Assembly (NCBI RefSeq): GCF_003355155.1
Contig: NZ_CP031320.1
Coordinates: 1,474,369 to 1,538,368 of the forward strand
Direction: 5' to 3'
From: Streptomyces armeniacus
GTDB lineage: Bacteria; Actinomycetota; Actinomycetes; Streptomycetales; Streptomycetaceae
DNA: 64,000 bases
Shown here: piece after piece, positions 48,623 to 61,253 of the stretch
How the letters are laid out: each line of letters begins with the position of its first letter
How positions within the stretch are numbered: position 1 is the stretch's first letter
Notes under the pieces: generated by a model
Databases searched by the model: none
Seen by the model: the letters and a program-made list of their open reading frames with translations, nothing else
What the model was told of the DNA's origin: nothing
Program-made: the position numbers and the translations under genes

Positions 48623-49086
48623 TGCGACGCGGCAGACGGCTCGCCGTCGATGTCGGGGAGGCCCGTATCGGGGTCGCGAGCAGCGACCCCGACGGGCTCC
48701 TCGCGACGCCGGTCGAGACGGTTCCGGGCCGTGACGCTGCGTCAGCGCAGCGTCGGCTGGGTGAACTCGTCGCGGAATACGAGCCGCTGGAGGTCGTCGT
48801 CGGGCTGCCCCGGTCGATGAACGGCCGCGAGGGCCCGGCCGCCGCCAAGACCCGCGCGTTCGCCGAACGGCTGGCACGGGCCGTCATGCCCGTGCCCGTA
48901 CGGCTCGTGGACGAGCGGCTGAGCACGGTCACCGCGGCCCAGGGGATGCGCGCCTCCGGCGTCAACGCCAAGAAGGGGCGTGCGCGCATCGACCAGGCGG
49001 CGGCGGTCGTCATCCTGCAGAGCGCGCTGGACACCGAACGCGCGTCCGGGCGTCCGCCGGGGCAGTGCGTCGAAGTGGTTGTCTGA
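48622..49086 (+). CDS. ruvX: Holliday junction resolvase-like / pre-16S rRNA nuclease RuvX (YqgF)
   Basis: A 154-residue YqgF protein with RNase H fold: AVDVGEARIGVASSD, VVGLPRSMNGREG, VRLVDERLST and RIDQAAAVVILQSAL carry the acidic residues. In E. coli it trims the 16S rRNA 5' end; a recombination role is also proposed. It overlaps alaS by one base (TGATG). A perfect BldD-type palindrome lies within it at 48731-48745. Confidence 0.92.
   Translation: MRRGRRLAVDVGEARIGVASSDPDGLLATPVETVPGRDAASAQRRLGELVAEYEPLEVVVGLPRSMNGREGPAAAKTRAFAERLARAVMPVPVRLVDERLSTVTAAQGMRASGVNAKKGRARIDQAAAVVILQSALDTERASGRPPGQCVEVVV
48731..48745. promoter_or_regulatory. BldD-box-like palindrome inside ruvX
   Basis: GTGACGCTGCGTCAG meets every fixed position of the published BldD consensus nTnACnCWGnGTnAn. 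Being intragenic, its use in vivo is uncertain; I estimate about 0.1 such matches by chance in a window of this size and base composition. Confidence 0.4.
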
Positions 49087-49191
49087 TCGCGATACGGTAA
49101 CGTTCCGCGCGACACGGCAACCGTTCGAACGCCACCGCATGACGCGGGGAGTCCGGACCGTCGCGCCACCAGCGCGCACACCACGCTGCCG

Positions 49192-49206
49192 CCTTGCGGC
49201 GCAAGG
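49192..49206 (+). promoter_or_regulatory. hairpin overlapping mltG ribosome-binding site
   Basis: CCTTGC-GGC-GCAAGG is a 6-bp stem whose 3' arm contains part of the AAGGGGA Shine-Dalgarno of mltG (start 49213). It could lower translation initiation. Confidence 0.4.
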
Positions 49207-49212
49207 GGATCG

Positions 49213-50952
49213 ATGACTGAGTATGGCCGGGGTTCCGGCTCCCAACCGTGGCACCCCGAGGACCCGTTGTACGGGGACCAGGGGTGGGACGGTGGCCGGC
49301 CCGCCGCCCAGCAGGGCGAGTGGGATCCGTACGCCGGGGAGCAGTACCAGCAGCAGCCGTACCCCCAGCAGCACCAGCAGCAGTACCAAGGGCAGCAGTA
49401 CCAGGGCCGGCAGCAGCCGTATCCGGGACACCAGGACCCGTACGGGCAGCAGCAGGGCCAGCACGGGCAGCAGGGCCAGCCGTACTACCAGCCGCAGCAC
49501 CAGCAGCCCCCGTACGGCGACGGCGGCTGGGACACGCAGGGCGGCGGTCGGCAGCAGCCGTACCCGGGGCACCAGGACCCGTACGGGCAGCAGCACGATC
49601 CGTACGCCACGGGTGGGCATCCGCAGCACGATCCGTACGCGACCGGCGGCCACCCCCAGCACGACCCGTACGCCGGCCGGCAGCAGGGCCACCACCCCGC
49701 CGAACACGCCTACGCCCAGCCCGCACCGCCCCAGCGCGAGCAGCCGCCGCGGCGGCCCGGGCCCGACCAGGACACCGGCTGGGACGCGGGCCCGGACCAG
49801 GGCGAGCACGCGTTCTTCGCGGACCGCGACGAGGATGACGGCCAGGACGACTACGACGACCCGGACGCCCCCGACGGGCGCCGCGGACGCACCCGCCGCG
49901 GCGGCACCAAGCGGAAGGGCGGCTGCGCCTGCCTGGTCGTCGCGCTGGGCCTGGCCGGCGGACTGGGCACGATCGGCTACTTCGGCTACCAGTTCTACGA
50001 GTCGCGCTTCGGCGATGCCCCGGACTACTCCGGCAGCGGCCACGGCACCGTCCAGGTGGAGATCCCGGAGGGCTCCTCGCTGTCCGACATGGGCAACATC
50101 CTGAAGAAGGCCGGCATCGTGAAGAGCCACGACGCGTTCGTGGCCGCGGCCGAGGACAACGGCAAGTCCGCGGGCATCCACGCGGGCGTCTTCACGATGA
50201 AGAAGGAGATGTCCGCGAGCGCGGCCCTCGAGATGATGCTCGACCCGGCCAGCCAGAGCGCCCTCATCATCCCCGAGGGCCTGCGGGCGACGCAGATCTA
50301 CGAACTCATCGACAAGAAGCTCGAGAAGAAGAAGGGGACGACCAAGAAGGCCGCGGCCGCCGGCGGGCTGGGCCTCCCCGAGTGGGCCGACGGCAACCCG
50401 GAAGGGCTGCTGTTCCCCGCGAAGTACACGGTCGGGCAGGACAGTTCGCCGCAGAGCGTCCTCAAGGGCATGGTCAAGCGCGCCGAGGCCGAGTACCGGA
50501 AGGCGGACCTGGAGACCGAGGCGCGCAAGCTCGGCAAGGACCCGCGGGACATCATCGCGATCGCCTCGCTGATCCAGGCCGAGGCGCAGGAGGACGCCGA
50601 CTTCGGCAAGGTCTCCCGCGTCATCTACAACCGCCTCGAGAAACCCATGGCCCTCCAGTTCGACTCGACGATCAACTACGCCAAGGGCGAGTCGAAGCTC
50701 AACACCACGGTCGAGGACACGAAGTTCGACTCGCCGTACAACACGTACCTGCACGACGGACTGCCGCCCGGCCCCATCGACAACCCCGGCAACCAGGCGA
50801 TCGAGGCGGCGCTGAACCCGGCCGAGGGCGACTGGCTCTTCTTCGTCAGCGTCAAGCCCGGCGACACCCGCTTCACGGACGACCACGCCGAACACGAGCG
50901 GAACGTCCAGGACTTCAACGACTACCAGCGCGAGAAGAGGAACGGCGGCTGA
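49213..50952 (+). CDS. mltG: endolytic murein transglycosylase MltG with Q-rich cytoplasmic domain
   Basis: A 579-residue protein. The first 190 residues are a Gln/Tyr/Pro/Gly-rich disordered region with imperfect repeats (GHQDPYGQQ, QHDPYATGGHP). An acidic stretch, a basic segment and one membrane helix (near 235-258) follow. The outside-facing YceG domain has the catalytic glutamate in IIAIASLIQAEAQEDADF near 455 and DSPYNTYLHDGLPPGPI. MltG cuts nascent glycan strands and so ends their elongation. AAGGGGA precedes the ATG. Stop overlaps aroE (TGATG). Confidence 0.93.
   Translation: MTEYGRGSGSQPWHPEDPLYGDQGWDGGRPAAQQGEWDPYAGEQYQQQPYPQQHQQQYQGQQYQGRQQPYPGHQDPYGQQQGQHGQQGQPYYQPQHQQPPYGDGGWDTQGGGRQQPYPGHQDPYGQQHDPYATGGHPQHDPYATGGHPQHDPYAGRQQGHHPAEHAYAQPAPPQREQPPRRPGPDQDTGWDAGPDQGEHAFFADRDEDDGQDDYDDPDAPDGRRGRTRRGGTKRKGGCACLVVALGLAGGLGTIGYFGYQFYESRFGDAPDYSGSGHGTVQVEIPEGSSLSDMGNILKKAGIVKSHDAFVAAAEDNGKSAGIHAGVFTMKKEMSASAALEMMLDPASQSALIIPEGLRATQIYELIDKKLEKKKGTTKKAAAAGGLGLPEWADGNPEGLLFPAKYTVGQDSSPQSVLKGMVKRAEAEYRKADLETEARKLGKDPRDIIAIASLIQAEAQEDADFGKVSRVIYNRLEKPMALQFDSTINYAKGESKLNTTVEDTKFDSPYNTYLHDGLPPGPIDNPGNQAIEAALNPAEGDWLFFVSVKPGDTRFTDDHAEHERNVQDFNDYQREKRNGG
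49591..49674 (+). repeat. 33-bp tandem repeat in mltG (QHDPYATGGHP)
   Basis: Two full 33-bp units and most of a third encode QHDPYATGGHP, QHDPYATGGHP, QHDPYA. Synonymous differences show it is not a very recent duplication. Confidence 0.8.
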
Positions 50953-51818
50953 TGGCGGAGCCGGAGCACAGGCGGGCGGCCGTACTCGGCTCGCCCATCG
51001 CCCACTCACTCTCGCCGGTCCTGCACCGTGCCGCGTACGACGAACTCGGCCTGAAGGGCTGGACGTACGAGCGCTACGAAGTGAACGAGTCGGGCATCGA
51101 GGACTTCCTGCGCGGCTTCGGCCCGGAGTGGGCCGGGCTGTCCCTGACGATGCCGCTCAAGCGCGCCGTCATCCCGCACCTCGACGAGATCACGCCGCAC
51201 GCCGCGGCCGTCGAGGCCGTGAACACGGTGATCCGTACGGCGGACGGCCGCCGCGTCGGCACCAACACGGACATCCCCGGCATGGTCGCCGCCCTGCACG
51301 AGCGCGGTGTCGACCAGGTCCCGCACGCCGCCGTCCTCGGCGCCGGCGCCACCGCCTCGTCCGCCCTCGCCGCGCTCGCCCGCGTCTGCACGGGCGAGGT
51401 GACCGCGTACGTACGCGGCGAGGCACGCGCCGCGGAGATGCGCGGCTGGGGCGAGCGGCTGGGCGTGGACGTCCGTACGGCGCCCTGGGCCGACGCCGCC
51501 GAGGCGCTGCGCGCGCCTCTGGTCGTCGCCACCACCCCGGCCGGGGCGACGGACGTGCTGGCCGAGACGGCGGGCGGGCTGCCCGAACGTCCCGGGACGC
51601 TGTTCGACGTCCTCTACGAGCCGTGGCCGACGCCGCTCGCCGCAGCCTGGGAACGCCGGGGCGGGACCGTCGTCAGCGGGCTCGACCTCCTCGTACACCA
51701 GGCCGTCCTGCAGGTCGAGCAGATGACGGGCCGCACGCCCGCGCCCCTGGCCGCCATGCGCCGCGCGGGCGAGGACGCGCTCGCCGCGCGCTCGGGGGCG
51801 CCCCCGCCCGGCGGCTGA
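50952..51818 (+). CDS. aroE: shikimate dehydrogenase
   Basis: A 288-residue enzyme. The N-terminal substrate domain has VLGSPIAHSLSPVLHRAAY and SLTMPLKRAVIPHLD (catalytic Lys). The NADP-binding domain has AAVLGAGATASSALAALA, where the usual GAGGAA reads GAGATA. C-terminal SGLDLLVHQAVLQVEQMTG. It reduces 3-dehydroshikimate. Translationally coupled to mltG; begins the shikimate block. Confidence 0.92.
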   Translation: MAEPEHRRAAVLGSPIAHSLSPVLHRAAYDELGLKGWTYERYEVNESGIEDFLRGFGPEWAGLSLTMPLKRAVIPHLDEITPHAAAVEAVNTVIRTADGRRVGTNTDIPGMVAALHERGVDQVPHAAVLGAGATASSALAALARVCTGEVTAYVRGEARAAEMRGWGERLGVDVRTAPWADAAEALRAPLVVATTPAGATDVLAETAGGLPERPGTLFDVLYEPWPTPLAAAWERRGGTVVSGLDLLVHQAVLQVEQMTGRTPAPLAAMRRAGEDALAARSGAPPPGG

Positions 51819-51899
51819 CCGCCGCCCGGGGCCCGGGCCGCGCGTGGGAGGATCGGAGCAGGCAGACGTTGCGCTGAGGCGCGAGATCGAGGAGCACCG

Positions 51900-55133
<3,234 letters not shown>

Positions 55134-55240
55134 GCGCTTTTCCGGGGCACTCGGTGCCTTCTCCGGCCGTTCACATTGCGGTAGCCGGGGAAGGTACGGT
55201 TCGGTACCGACCACAAGACATCACACGGAGTGGGGAGCGG

Positions 55241-56260
55241 ATGCAGCAGTTCGGGGCGCAGCCGCCCGTCCCGCCGCCAGGCCCCGCCCCCGGGCGCGCC
55301 GCCCAGGGGCACCAGGTTCCGCTTCCGGGCGGCCGTGCGTCCAGCCCGTGGCCGCCGCCACCGGCCGCGGGCTGGACGCACGGCGGCCAGGGCGGCCACA
55401 TGCCGCCCGCACCACCGACAGGTCCCGCACCGCAGCAGCCGCCGGCGGGGCCCGCGCCGCATCCCCCGCAGGCGCCCGTGCCGCAGCCGCCGGCCCAGCA
55501 TCCCCCGCAGGCACCAGCACAGCAGCCGCCCGTACCGCACTCGCCCGCACCGCAGCAGCCGCCGGGGCCCGCGCCCCGGCCGCCCGCCGGTTCGGCGCCG
55601 CGGCACGCGCCCGTCGACACCACCGGGCACATCCAGCTGCCGACCGGCGCCCCCGTCGAGATACCCGCGCCCGGCGCCGACCCCGCCCAGCCGGACGCCA
55701 CCCACGCCGCCGTCGCCGTCCTGCTGATCGGCGCGGCGGGCGCGGGCAAGACGACCGTCGCCCAGTACTGGGCCGCCCGGCGGCCCGTGCCCACCGCGCA
55801 CATCAGCCTGGACGACGTACGCGAGTGGGTGCGCTCCGGTTTCGCCGACCCGCAGGCGGGCTGGAACGACCACTCCGAGGCGCAGTACCGGCTGGCCCGC
55901 CGCACCTGCGGCTTCGCCGCCCGCAACTTCCTCGCGAACGGCATCTCCTGCATCCTCGACGACGCCGTCTTCCCCGACCGCCCCGTGATCGGCCTCGGCG
56001 GCTGGAAGCGGCACGTCGGCCCCGGCCTGATCCCCGTGGTGCTGCTGCCGGGCCTGGAGGTCGTCCTGGAGCGGAACGCCGCACGCTCCGGCAACCGCCG
56101 CCTCTCCGACGAGGAGGTGGCGCGCATCCACGGCAGGATGGCGGGCTGGTACGGCTCCGGGCTGCCGATCATCGACAACTCCCGCCAGGACGTCGCCACC
56201 ACGGCCCGCATGCTCGACGAGGTAGTGGCCCGCAGCCTGACGAGCCCTCCGAACTGGTAG
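55241..56260 (+). CDS. P-loop ATPase/kinase-like protein with proline-rich N-terminus
   Basis: A 339-residue protein. Residues 1-150 are a Pro/Gln/Ala-rich disordered region with repeated PQQPP and PPQAP units. Residues 160-335 are a P-loop domain with Walker A LIGAAGAGKTTVA, HISLDDVREWVRSGF, and CILDDAVFPDRP, resembling AAA_33/zeta-toxin or polynucleotide-kinase-type phosphotransferases. GGGGAG precedes the ATG. It lies between the aro and pepQ-efp genes, an order I recall from other streptomycetes. Substrate unknown. Confidence 0.82.
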   Translation: MQQFGAQPPVPPPGPAPGRAAQGHQVPLPGGRASSPWPPPPAAGWTHGGQGGHMPPAPPTGPAPQQPPAGPAPHPPQAPVPQPPAQHPPQAPAQQPPVPHSPAPQQPPGPAPRPPAGSAPRHAPVDTTGHIQLPTGAPVEIPAPGADPAQPDATHAAVAVLLIGAAGAGKTTVAQYWAARRPVPTAHISLDDVREWVRSGFADPQAGWNDHSEAQYRLARRTCGFAARNFLANGISCILDDAVFPDRPVIGLGGWKRHVGPGLIPVVLLPGLEVVLERNAARSGNRRLSDEEVARIHGRMAGWYGSGLPIIDNSRQDVATTARMLDEVVARSLTSPPNW

Positions 56261-56324
56261 CCACGGTCGCCCGCACGGCCGTTCTCGAGAGGCCGACCGC
56301 GGCGGTCGACCGTACGCTCGCCGT

Positions 56325-57431
56325 ATGTCCGAGGTGCACGTCACACGCCGCGCGCGGTTGCGCGAGCGCTGCGAGGCACAGGGCGGCCCGGCGGGCGCGG
56401 CGCTGATCACACTCCCCGCCAACATCCGTTATCTGACGGGCTGCGCCCCGGCCGGGCCCGCCGCGCTGCTGCTCACCCCCGAGCCCCGCGACGTGCTGCT
56501 CGGCTCGCCCGACACCACGGCGGCCGTGACCGACGAGAGCCTGCGCGGCAGCGTCCTCCCCGTCACCCGCGGCGACCCGGCGGCCGCCGCGGGGGAGCTG
56601 GCGGCGGGGGCCGGCGTGGACACCCTCGCCGTCGAGGAGCACCATCTGACCGTCGCCCGGCACCGCGCGCTGGCCGACGCCGCGCCCCGGCTCCGGCTGA
56701 CCGGCCTCGCGTGCGCCGTCGAGCAGCAGCGGCTGGTCAAGGACGAGGAGGAGATCTCCGCGCTGCGCGTCTCCGCCGAGATGACCGACCACGCACTCGG
56801 CGAACTCCTCGAGTCGATCCTCGTCGGCCGCACCGAACGGCATCTCGCCCTCGAGCTGGAGCGCCGCCTGATCGACCACGGCGCGGAGGGCCCGGCGTTC
56901 CCCACATCCGTCGCCACGGGCAGCCACGCCGGCATCCCGGGCCACCGGCCGACGGACCGCCGGGTGGAGGAGGGGGACTTCCTGTCGGTGTGCCTCGGCG
57001 CCCGCTACCGCGGCTACCGCTGCCAGATCGGCCGAACATTCGTGATCGGCACCGCACCCGCGACCTGGCAGATCGAGCTGTACGACCTCGTCTTCGCCGC
57101 TCAGCGGGCCGGCCGGGAGGCGCTGACGCCCGGCACCGAGTACCGTGCGGTGGACCGCGCGACCCGGCACGTGCTGGACGCGGCGGGGTACTCGGACGCG
57201 CTCGACCCCAGCACCGGGCACGGAGTCGGACTGGAATTCCGTGAGGACCCTCGGCTGTGCCCCGATGCCATGGGTAAACTGGACGCTTGTGTGCCGGTCA
57301 CCGTCGAGCCGGGGGTCCACCTCCCGGGCCGGGGCGGCGTCCGGATCGACGACACGCTCGTCGTCCGCCCGCAGGCGGACGGCGGACCCGAGCTACTCAC
57401 CATCACGACCAAGGAGCTGCTCGCGCTCTGA
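56325..57431 (+). CDS. M24 (Xaa-Pro peptidase) family protein, metal ligands lost
   Basis: A 368-residue pita-bread-fold protein with an N-terminal creatinase domain and an M24 C-terminal domain. Of the five metal ligands, the two Asp are replaced by Cys223 ([11 protein letters not shown]) and Gln234 (CQIGRTF). His299 (GHGVGLEFR), Glu328 ([10 protein letters not shown]) and Asp342 in place of Glu remain. Standard dinuclear catalysis is therefore unlikely. The place before efp matches the pepQ of other actinobacteria. Possibly a pseudoenzyme with a binding role. ATG 56325 fits the family. Confidence 0.85.
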   Translation: MSEVHVTRRARLRERCEAQGGPAGAALITLPANIRYLTGCAPAGPAALLLTPEPRDVLLGSPDTTAAVTDESLRGSVLPVTRGDPAAAAGELAAGAGVDTLAVEEHHLTVARHRALADAAPRLRLTGLACAVEQQRLVKDEEEISALRVSAEMTDHALGELLESILVGRTERHLALELERRLIDHGAEGPAFPTSVATGSHAGIPGHRPTDRRVEEGDFLSVCLGARYRGYRCQIGRTFVIGTAPATWQIELYDLVFAAQRAGREALTPGTEYRAVDRATRHVLDAAGYSDALDPSTGHGVGLEFREDPRLCPDAMGKLDACVPVTVEPGVHLPGRGGVRIDDTLVVRPQADGGPELLTITTKELLAL

Positions 57432-57487
57432 CCAAGGGGCTGCGGATCCTGGTCCCCGCAGCAGCAGTCTCAGGAGATTCCGCAACC

Positions 57488-58054
57488 GTGGCTTCCACGA
57501 ACGACCTCAAGAACGGCATGGTGCTCAAGCTCGACGGCGACCAGCTCTGGTCCGTCGTCGAGTTCCAGCACGTCAAGCCCGGCAAGGGCCCCGCATTCGT
57601 CCGCACCAAGCTGAAGAACGTGCTCTCCGGCAAGACCGTGGACAAGACGTTCAACGCCGGCACCAAGGTCGAGACGGCCACAGTGGACCGACGCGGCATG
57701 CAGTTCTCGTACATGGACGGCGACCATTTCGTCTTCATGGACATGGACACCTACGACCAGATCCACATCCCGCGCGAGGTCGTCGGCGACACCGCCAACT
57801 ACCTCGTCGAGGGCTTCGAGGCCACAGTGGCGATGTACCAGGGCAACCCGCTCTCCGTCGAGCTGCCCGCCGCCGTCGAGCTGACCATCGAGCACACCGA
57901 GCCCGGCGTCCAGGGCGACCGCTCCACCGGCGGCTCCAAGCCCGCGCGCCTGGAGACCGGTTACGAGATCGGCGTCCCCCTCTTCATCACGACCGGTGAG
58001 AAGATCAAGGTCGACACCCGCTCCGGCGAGTACCTCGGCCGGGTGAACAGCTAA
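57488..58054 (+). CDS. efp: translation elongation factor P
   Basis: A 188-residue [22 protein letters not shown] opens domain I. The modification loop is [15 protein letters not shown] with Lys at the tip. The [20 protein letters not shown] and [22 protein letters not shown] segments are diagnostic. EF-P relieves ribosome stalling at polyproline, fitting a proteome with proline-rich tails. GTG start after CAGGAG. It is 2 bp upstream of nusB. Confidence 0.97.
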   Translation: MASTNDLKNGMVLKLDGDQLWSVVEFQHVKPGKGPAFVRTKLKNVLSGKTVDKTFNAGTKVETATVDRRGMQFSYMDGDHFVFMDMDTYDQIHIPREVVGDTANYLVEGFEATVAMYQGNPLSVELPAAVELTIEHTEPGVQGDRSTGGSKPARLETGYEIGVPLFITTGEKIKVDTRSGEYLGRVNS

Positions 58055-58056
58055 CC

Positions 58057-58482
58057 GTGGCTGCCCGCAACAAGGCGCGCATGCGCGCCTTCCAGATCCT
58101 CTTCGAGGCCGACCAGCGCGGCAGCGCCGTGACGGCGGTCCTCGCGGACTGGATACGTCTCGCGCGGACAGACGACCGCCAGCCGCCCGTCGGGGAATAC
58201 ACCATGGAGCTGGTCGAGGGGTACGCCGAGCACGCGGACCGCATCGACGAGCTGCTCGCCACCTACGCGGTGGGCTGGACGCTCGACCGGATGCCGGTCG
58301 TGGACCGCAGCGTGCTGCGGCTCGGGGCGTACGAACTGATCTGGGCCGACGAGACACCCGACGCCGTGGTGATAGACGAGGCGGTGCAGCTGGCGAGACG
58401 GTTCTCCACCGACGACTCGCCCGCCTTCGTCAACGGGCTGCTCGGCCGCCTGAAGGACCTGAAGCCGAGCCTGCGGCGCTGA
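58057..58482 (+). CDS. nusB: transcription antitermination factor NusB
   Basis: A 141-residue helical protein: AARNKARMRAFQILFEAD, DRMPVVDRSVLRLGAYEL and VVIDEAVQLARRFSTDDSPAFVNGLLGRL are family motifs. With NusE it binds boxA RNA in rRNA leaders. Co-transcribed with efp; a perfect 13-bp hairpin follows. Confidence 0.95.
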   Translation: MAARNKARMRAFQILFEADQRGSAVTAVLADWIRLARTDDRQPPVGEYTMELVEGYAEHADRIDELLATYAVGWTLDRMPVVDRSVLRLGAYELIWADETPDAVVIDEAVQLARRFSTDDSPAFVNGLLGRLKDLKPSLRR

Positions 58483-58499
58483 CAAGCCGGAGACGCGCG

Positions 58500-58530
58500 G
58501 GGCCCGGGACGCACATGGCGTCCCGGGCCC
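58500..58530. terminator. nusB terminator
   Basis: GGGCCCGGGACGC and GCGTCCCGGGCCC pair perfectly over 13 bp around loop ACATG, 18 bp after the nusB stop. Confidence 0.85.
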
Positions 58531-58729
58531 TCGTCGTCCGCCGCCGGGATTCTGAGCGATTCCGGGGCCGCACGTGTCGGCGGCGGCGGTCCGGCGTGTC
58601 AGGCACCGGTGTCAGACCTGCTGCGCTGGCCGGCCCTGCTGCACGGGCTCTGCTGCGCGGGCCCTGTGGCAAGGGTCCTGCGGCACGAGACCTGCCGCAC
58701 GAGCCCCGCCGCGTACGCACACGCCGTAC

Positions 58730-58762
58730 GCGTGAGGCGTGCCGCCTCGGGAGCGCTCACGC
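58730..58762. terminator. possible bldD terminator hairpin
   Basis: GCGTGAG and CTCACGC, 7 bp each, separated by 19 bases, lie 76-108 bp beyond the bldD stop. Weaker than the other hairpins. Confidence 0.35.
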
Positions 58763-58776
58763 GCTTACGCGCTCAC
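58753..58776. repeat. 3 x 8-bp tandem repeat GCGCTYAC
   Basis: GCGCTCAC, GCGCTTAC, GCGCTCAC in direct succession within the nusB-bldD gap. Origin by slippage is likely. Confidence 0.7.
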
Positions 58777-58837
58777 CAGCGCCGCGGCACACAGCGGGTG
58801 CCGCGCGCAGGGGCGCAGGCGGCGCCGCGTGCGGGTC

Positions 58838-59338
58838 TCAGGCGTCCTCGTGCGCCACCGCGCGGCGCGCGTCCGCGTCCAGCACGCCCCAGCTGATCAG
58901 CTGCTCGGTCAGCACCGACGGCGACTGGTCGTAGATCACGGCGAGGGTGCGCAGGTCGTCCTGGCGGATCGAGAGCACCTTGCCGTTGTAGTCACCGCGC
59001 TGGCTCTGGATGGTCGCCGCATACCGCTGGAGCGGCCCGGCCTTCTCCGGCGGCACGTGTGCCAGCCGCTCCAGGTCGAGCACGAGCTTCGGCGGCGGCT
59101 CCGCCGCGCCGCCGGGCGTGGTGCCCGGCAGCAGCTCCTGCACCGGAACGCCGTAGAAATCCGCCAGCTCGGCGAGGCGCTGCACGGTCACCGCTCGGTC
59201 GCCGCGCTCGTACGAGCCGACCACCACGGCCTTCCAACGGCCCTGGGACTTCTCCTCGACACCATGGAGCGAGAGTCCCTGCTGGGTGCGGATGGCCCGG
59301 AGCTTCGCTCCGAGCTGCTTGGCGTATTCGCTGGACAT
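58838..59338 (-). CDS. bldD: developmental master repressor BldD
   Basis: A 166-residue regulator. The N-terminal Xre-type HTH (SSEYAKQLGAKLRAIRTQQG, SYERGDRAVTVQRLAELADF) is followed by a C-terminal domain carrying the cyclic-di-GMP signature RGD-x8-RQDD (R114, D116, R125, D128), intact here. BldD dimerised by tetrameric c-di-GMP represses sporulation genes during vegetative growth. ATG 59338 is 4 nt after GGGGAG. Two abutting palindromes upstream predict autorepression. It is divergent from pyrR. Confidence 0.97.
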   Translation of the reverse strand: MSSEYAKQLGAKLRAIRTQQGLSLHGVEEKSQGRWKAVVVGSYERGDRAVTVQRLAELADFYGVPVQELLPGTTPGGAAEPPPKLVLDLERLAHVPPEKAGPLQRYAATIQSQRGDYNGKVLSIRQDDLRTLAVIYDQSPSVLTEQLISWGVLDADARRAVAHEDA

Positions 59339-59365
59339 AAGGCTCCCCGGAAGACGTCGTGGTAA

Positions 59366-60127
<762 letters not shown>

Positions 60128-60266
60128 CGCGAGCCCCGCGCGCGCACTCGCGCCCGCGACAGCGACCGCCCAGGGACAGGCGAACTCCGGCCGTACGACG
60201 GGCCGGCGGACCCGGCGCCCGGGCATACGCACGCCAGCACACCTCCTCACCCACGTAAGGCATCAG

Positions 60267-61253
60267 ATGAAGCGTCACCTCATCTCGGCCGCAGACCTCA
60301 CCCGCGACGACGCCGTCCTCATCCTCGACACCGCCGAGGAGATGGCACGCGTGGCGGACCGGCCGATCAAGAAACTGCCGACCCTGCGCGGACGCACCGT
60401 CGTCAACCTGTTCTTCGAGGACTCCACGCGCACCCGGATCTCCTTCGAGGCCGCGGCCAAGCGGCTGTCCGCCGACGTCATCAACTTCTCCGCCAAGGGC
60501 TCGTCCGTCTCAAAGGGCGAGTCGCTCAAGGACACCGCGCTCACCCTGGAGGCGATGGGCGCCGACGCCGTCGTCATCCGGCACCACGACTCCGGCGCCC
60601 CGCACCGGCTGGCCACCTCCGGCTGGATCGGCGGCTCGGTCGTCAACGCCGGCGACGGCACCCACGAGCACCCGACGCAGGCGCTGCTCGACGCGTTCAC
60701 CATGCGCCGCCGGCTGACCGGCGGCGAGGGCCACGACCTGTCCGGGCGGCACATCACGATCGTCGGGGACGTCCTGCACAGCCGCGTCGCCCGGTCCAAC
60801 GTGCACCTGCTGAGCACCCTCGGCGCCCGCGTCACGCTGGTCGCCCCGCCCACACTCGTACCGGTCGGCATCGGCAGCTGGCCCTGCGAGGTGAGCTACG
60901 CCCTGGACCCGGTGCTCACCAAGTCCGACGCCGTGATGATGCTCCGCGTGCAGCGCGAGCGGATGAAGGACGCCTTCTTCCCGACCGAGCGCGAGTACGC
61001 CCGTCGCTACGGCCTCGACGGCGAACGCATGGCCCGGATGCCCGAGCACGCGCTGGTCATGCACCCCGGCCCGATGAACCGCGGCATGGAGATCACCGCC
61101 GAGGTCGCCGACTCGCCCCGCTGCACCGCCGTCGAGCAGGTCACCAACGGCGTCAGCATCCGGATGGCCGTGTTGTACCTGCTGCTCGGCGGCAGCGAGC
61201 CCGCCGTCACGACCGTCCCCGCCGCCCGTACCGAGGAGAGCAACCCGTCATGA
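60267..61253 (+). CDS. pyrB: aspartate carbamoyltransferase catalytic subunit
   Basis: A 328-residue ATCase with carbamoyl-phosphate site [39 protein letters not shown] and [11 protein letters not shown]. It catalyses the committed step of pyrimidine synthesis. No pyrI is seen. ATG 60267 after AAGG. The 139-bp gap after pyrR has no evident terminator. Its stop overlaps pyrC (ATGA). Confidence 0.96.
   Translation: MKRHLISAADLTRDDAVLILDTAEEMARVADRPIKKLPTLRGRTVVNLFFEDSTRTRISFEAAAKRLSADVINFSAKGSSVSKGESLKDTALTLEAMGADAVVIRHHDSGAPHRLATSGWIGGSVVNAGDGTHEHPTQALLDAFTMRRRLTGGEGHDLSGRHITIVGDVLHSRVARSNVHLLSTLGARVTLVAPPTLVPVGIGSWPCEVSYALDPVLTKSDAVMMLRVQRERMKDAFFPTEREYARRYGLDGERMARMPEHALVMHPGPMNRGMEITAEVADSPRCTAVEQVTNGVSIRMAVLYLLLGGSEPAVTTVPAARTEESNPS

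Larger units (their letters stand above)
58483..58837. other. 355-bp gene-free region between nusB and bldD
   Basis: Convergent intergenic space. It holds the nusB terminator (58500-58530), a GCGGCA/TGCCGC small stem near 58680, a GCGTGAG/CTCACGC stem (58730-58762) that could end bldD transcription, and a triple GCGCTYAC octamer at 58753-58776. Open frames here show no protein-like pattern or ribosome-binding site. No further feature seen. Confidence 0.6.

Noticed and set aside
44867..48877. A 1336-codon minus-strand open frame opposite alaS
   Set aside because: It is the antisense shadow of alaS and neighbours, caused by third-position GC. Its residue mix is low-complexity and alaS on the plus strand is certain.
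58515..58934. Plus-strand open frames downstream of nusB
   Set aside because: They run over the nusB terminator and into the antisense of bldD, lack a ribosome-binding site, and have shadow-like composition.
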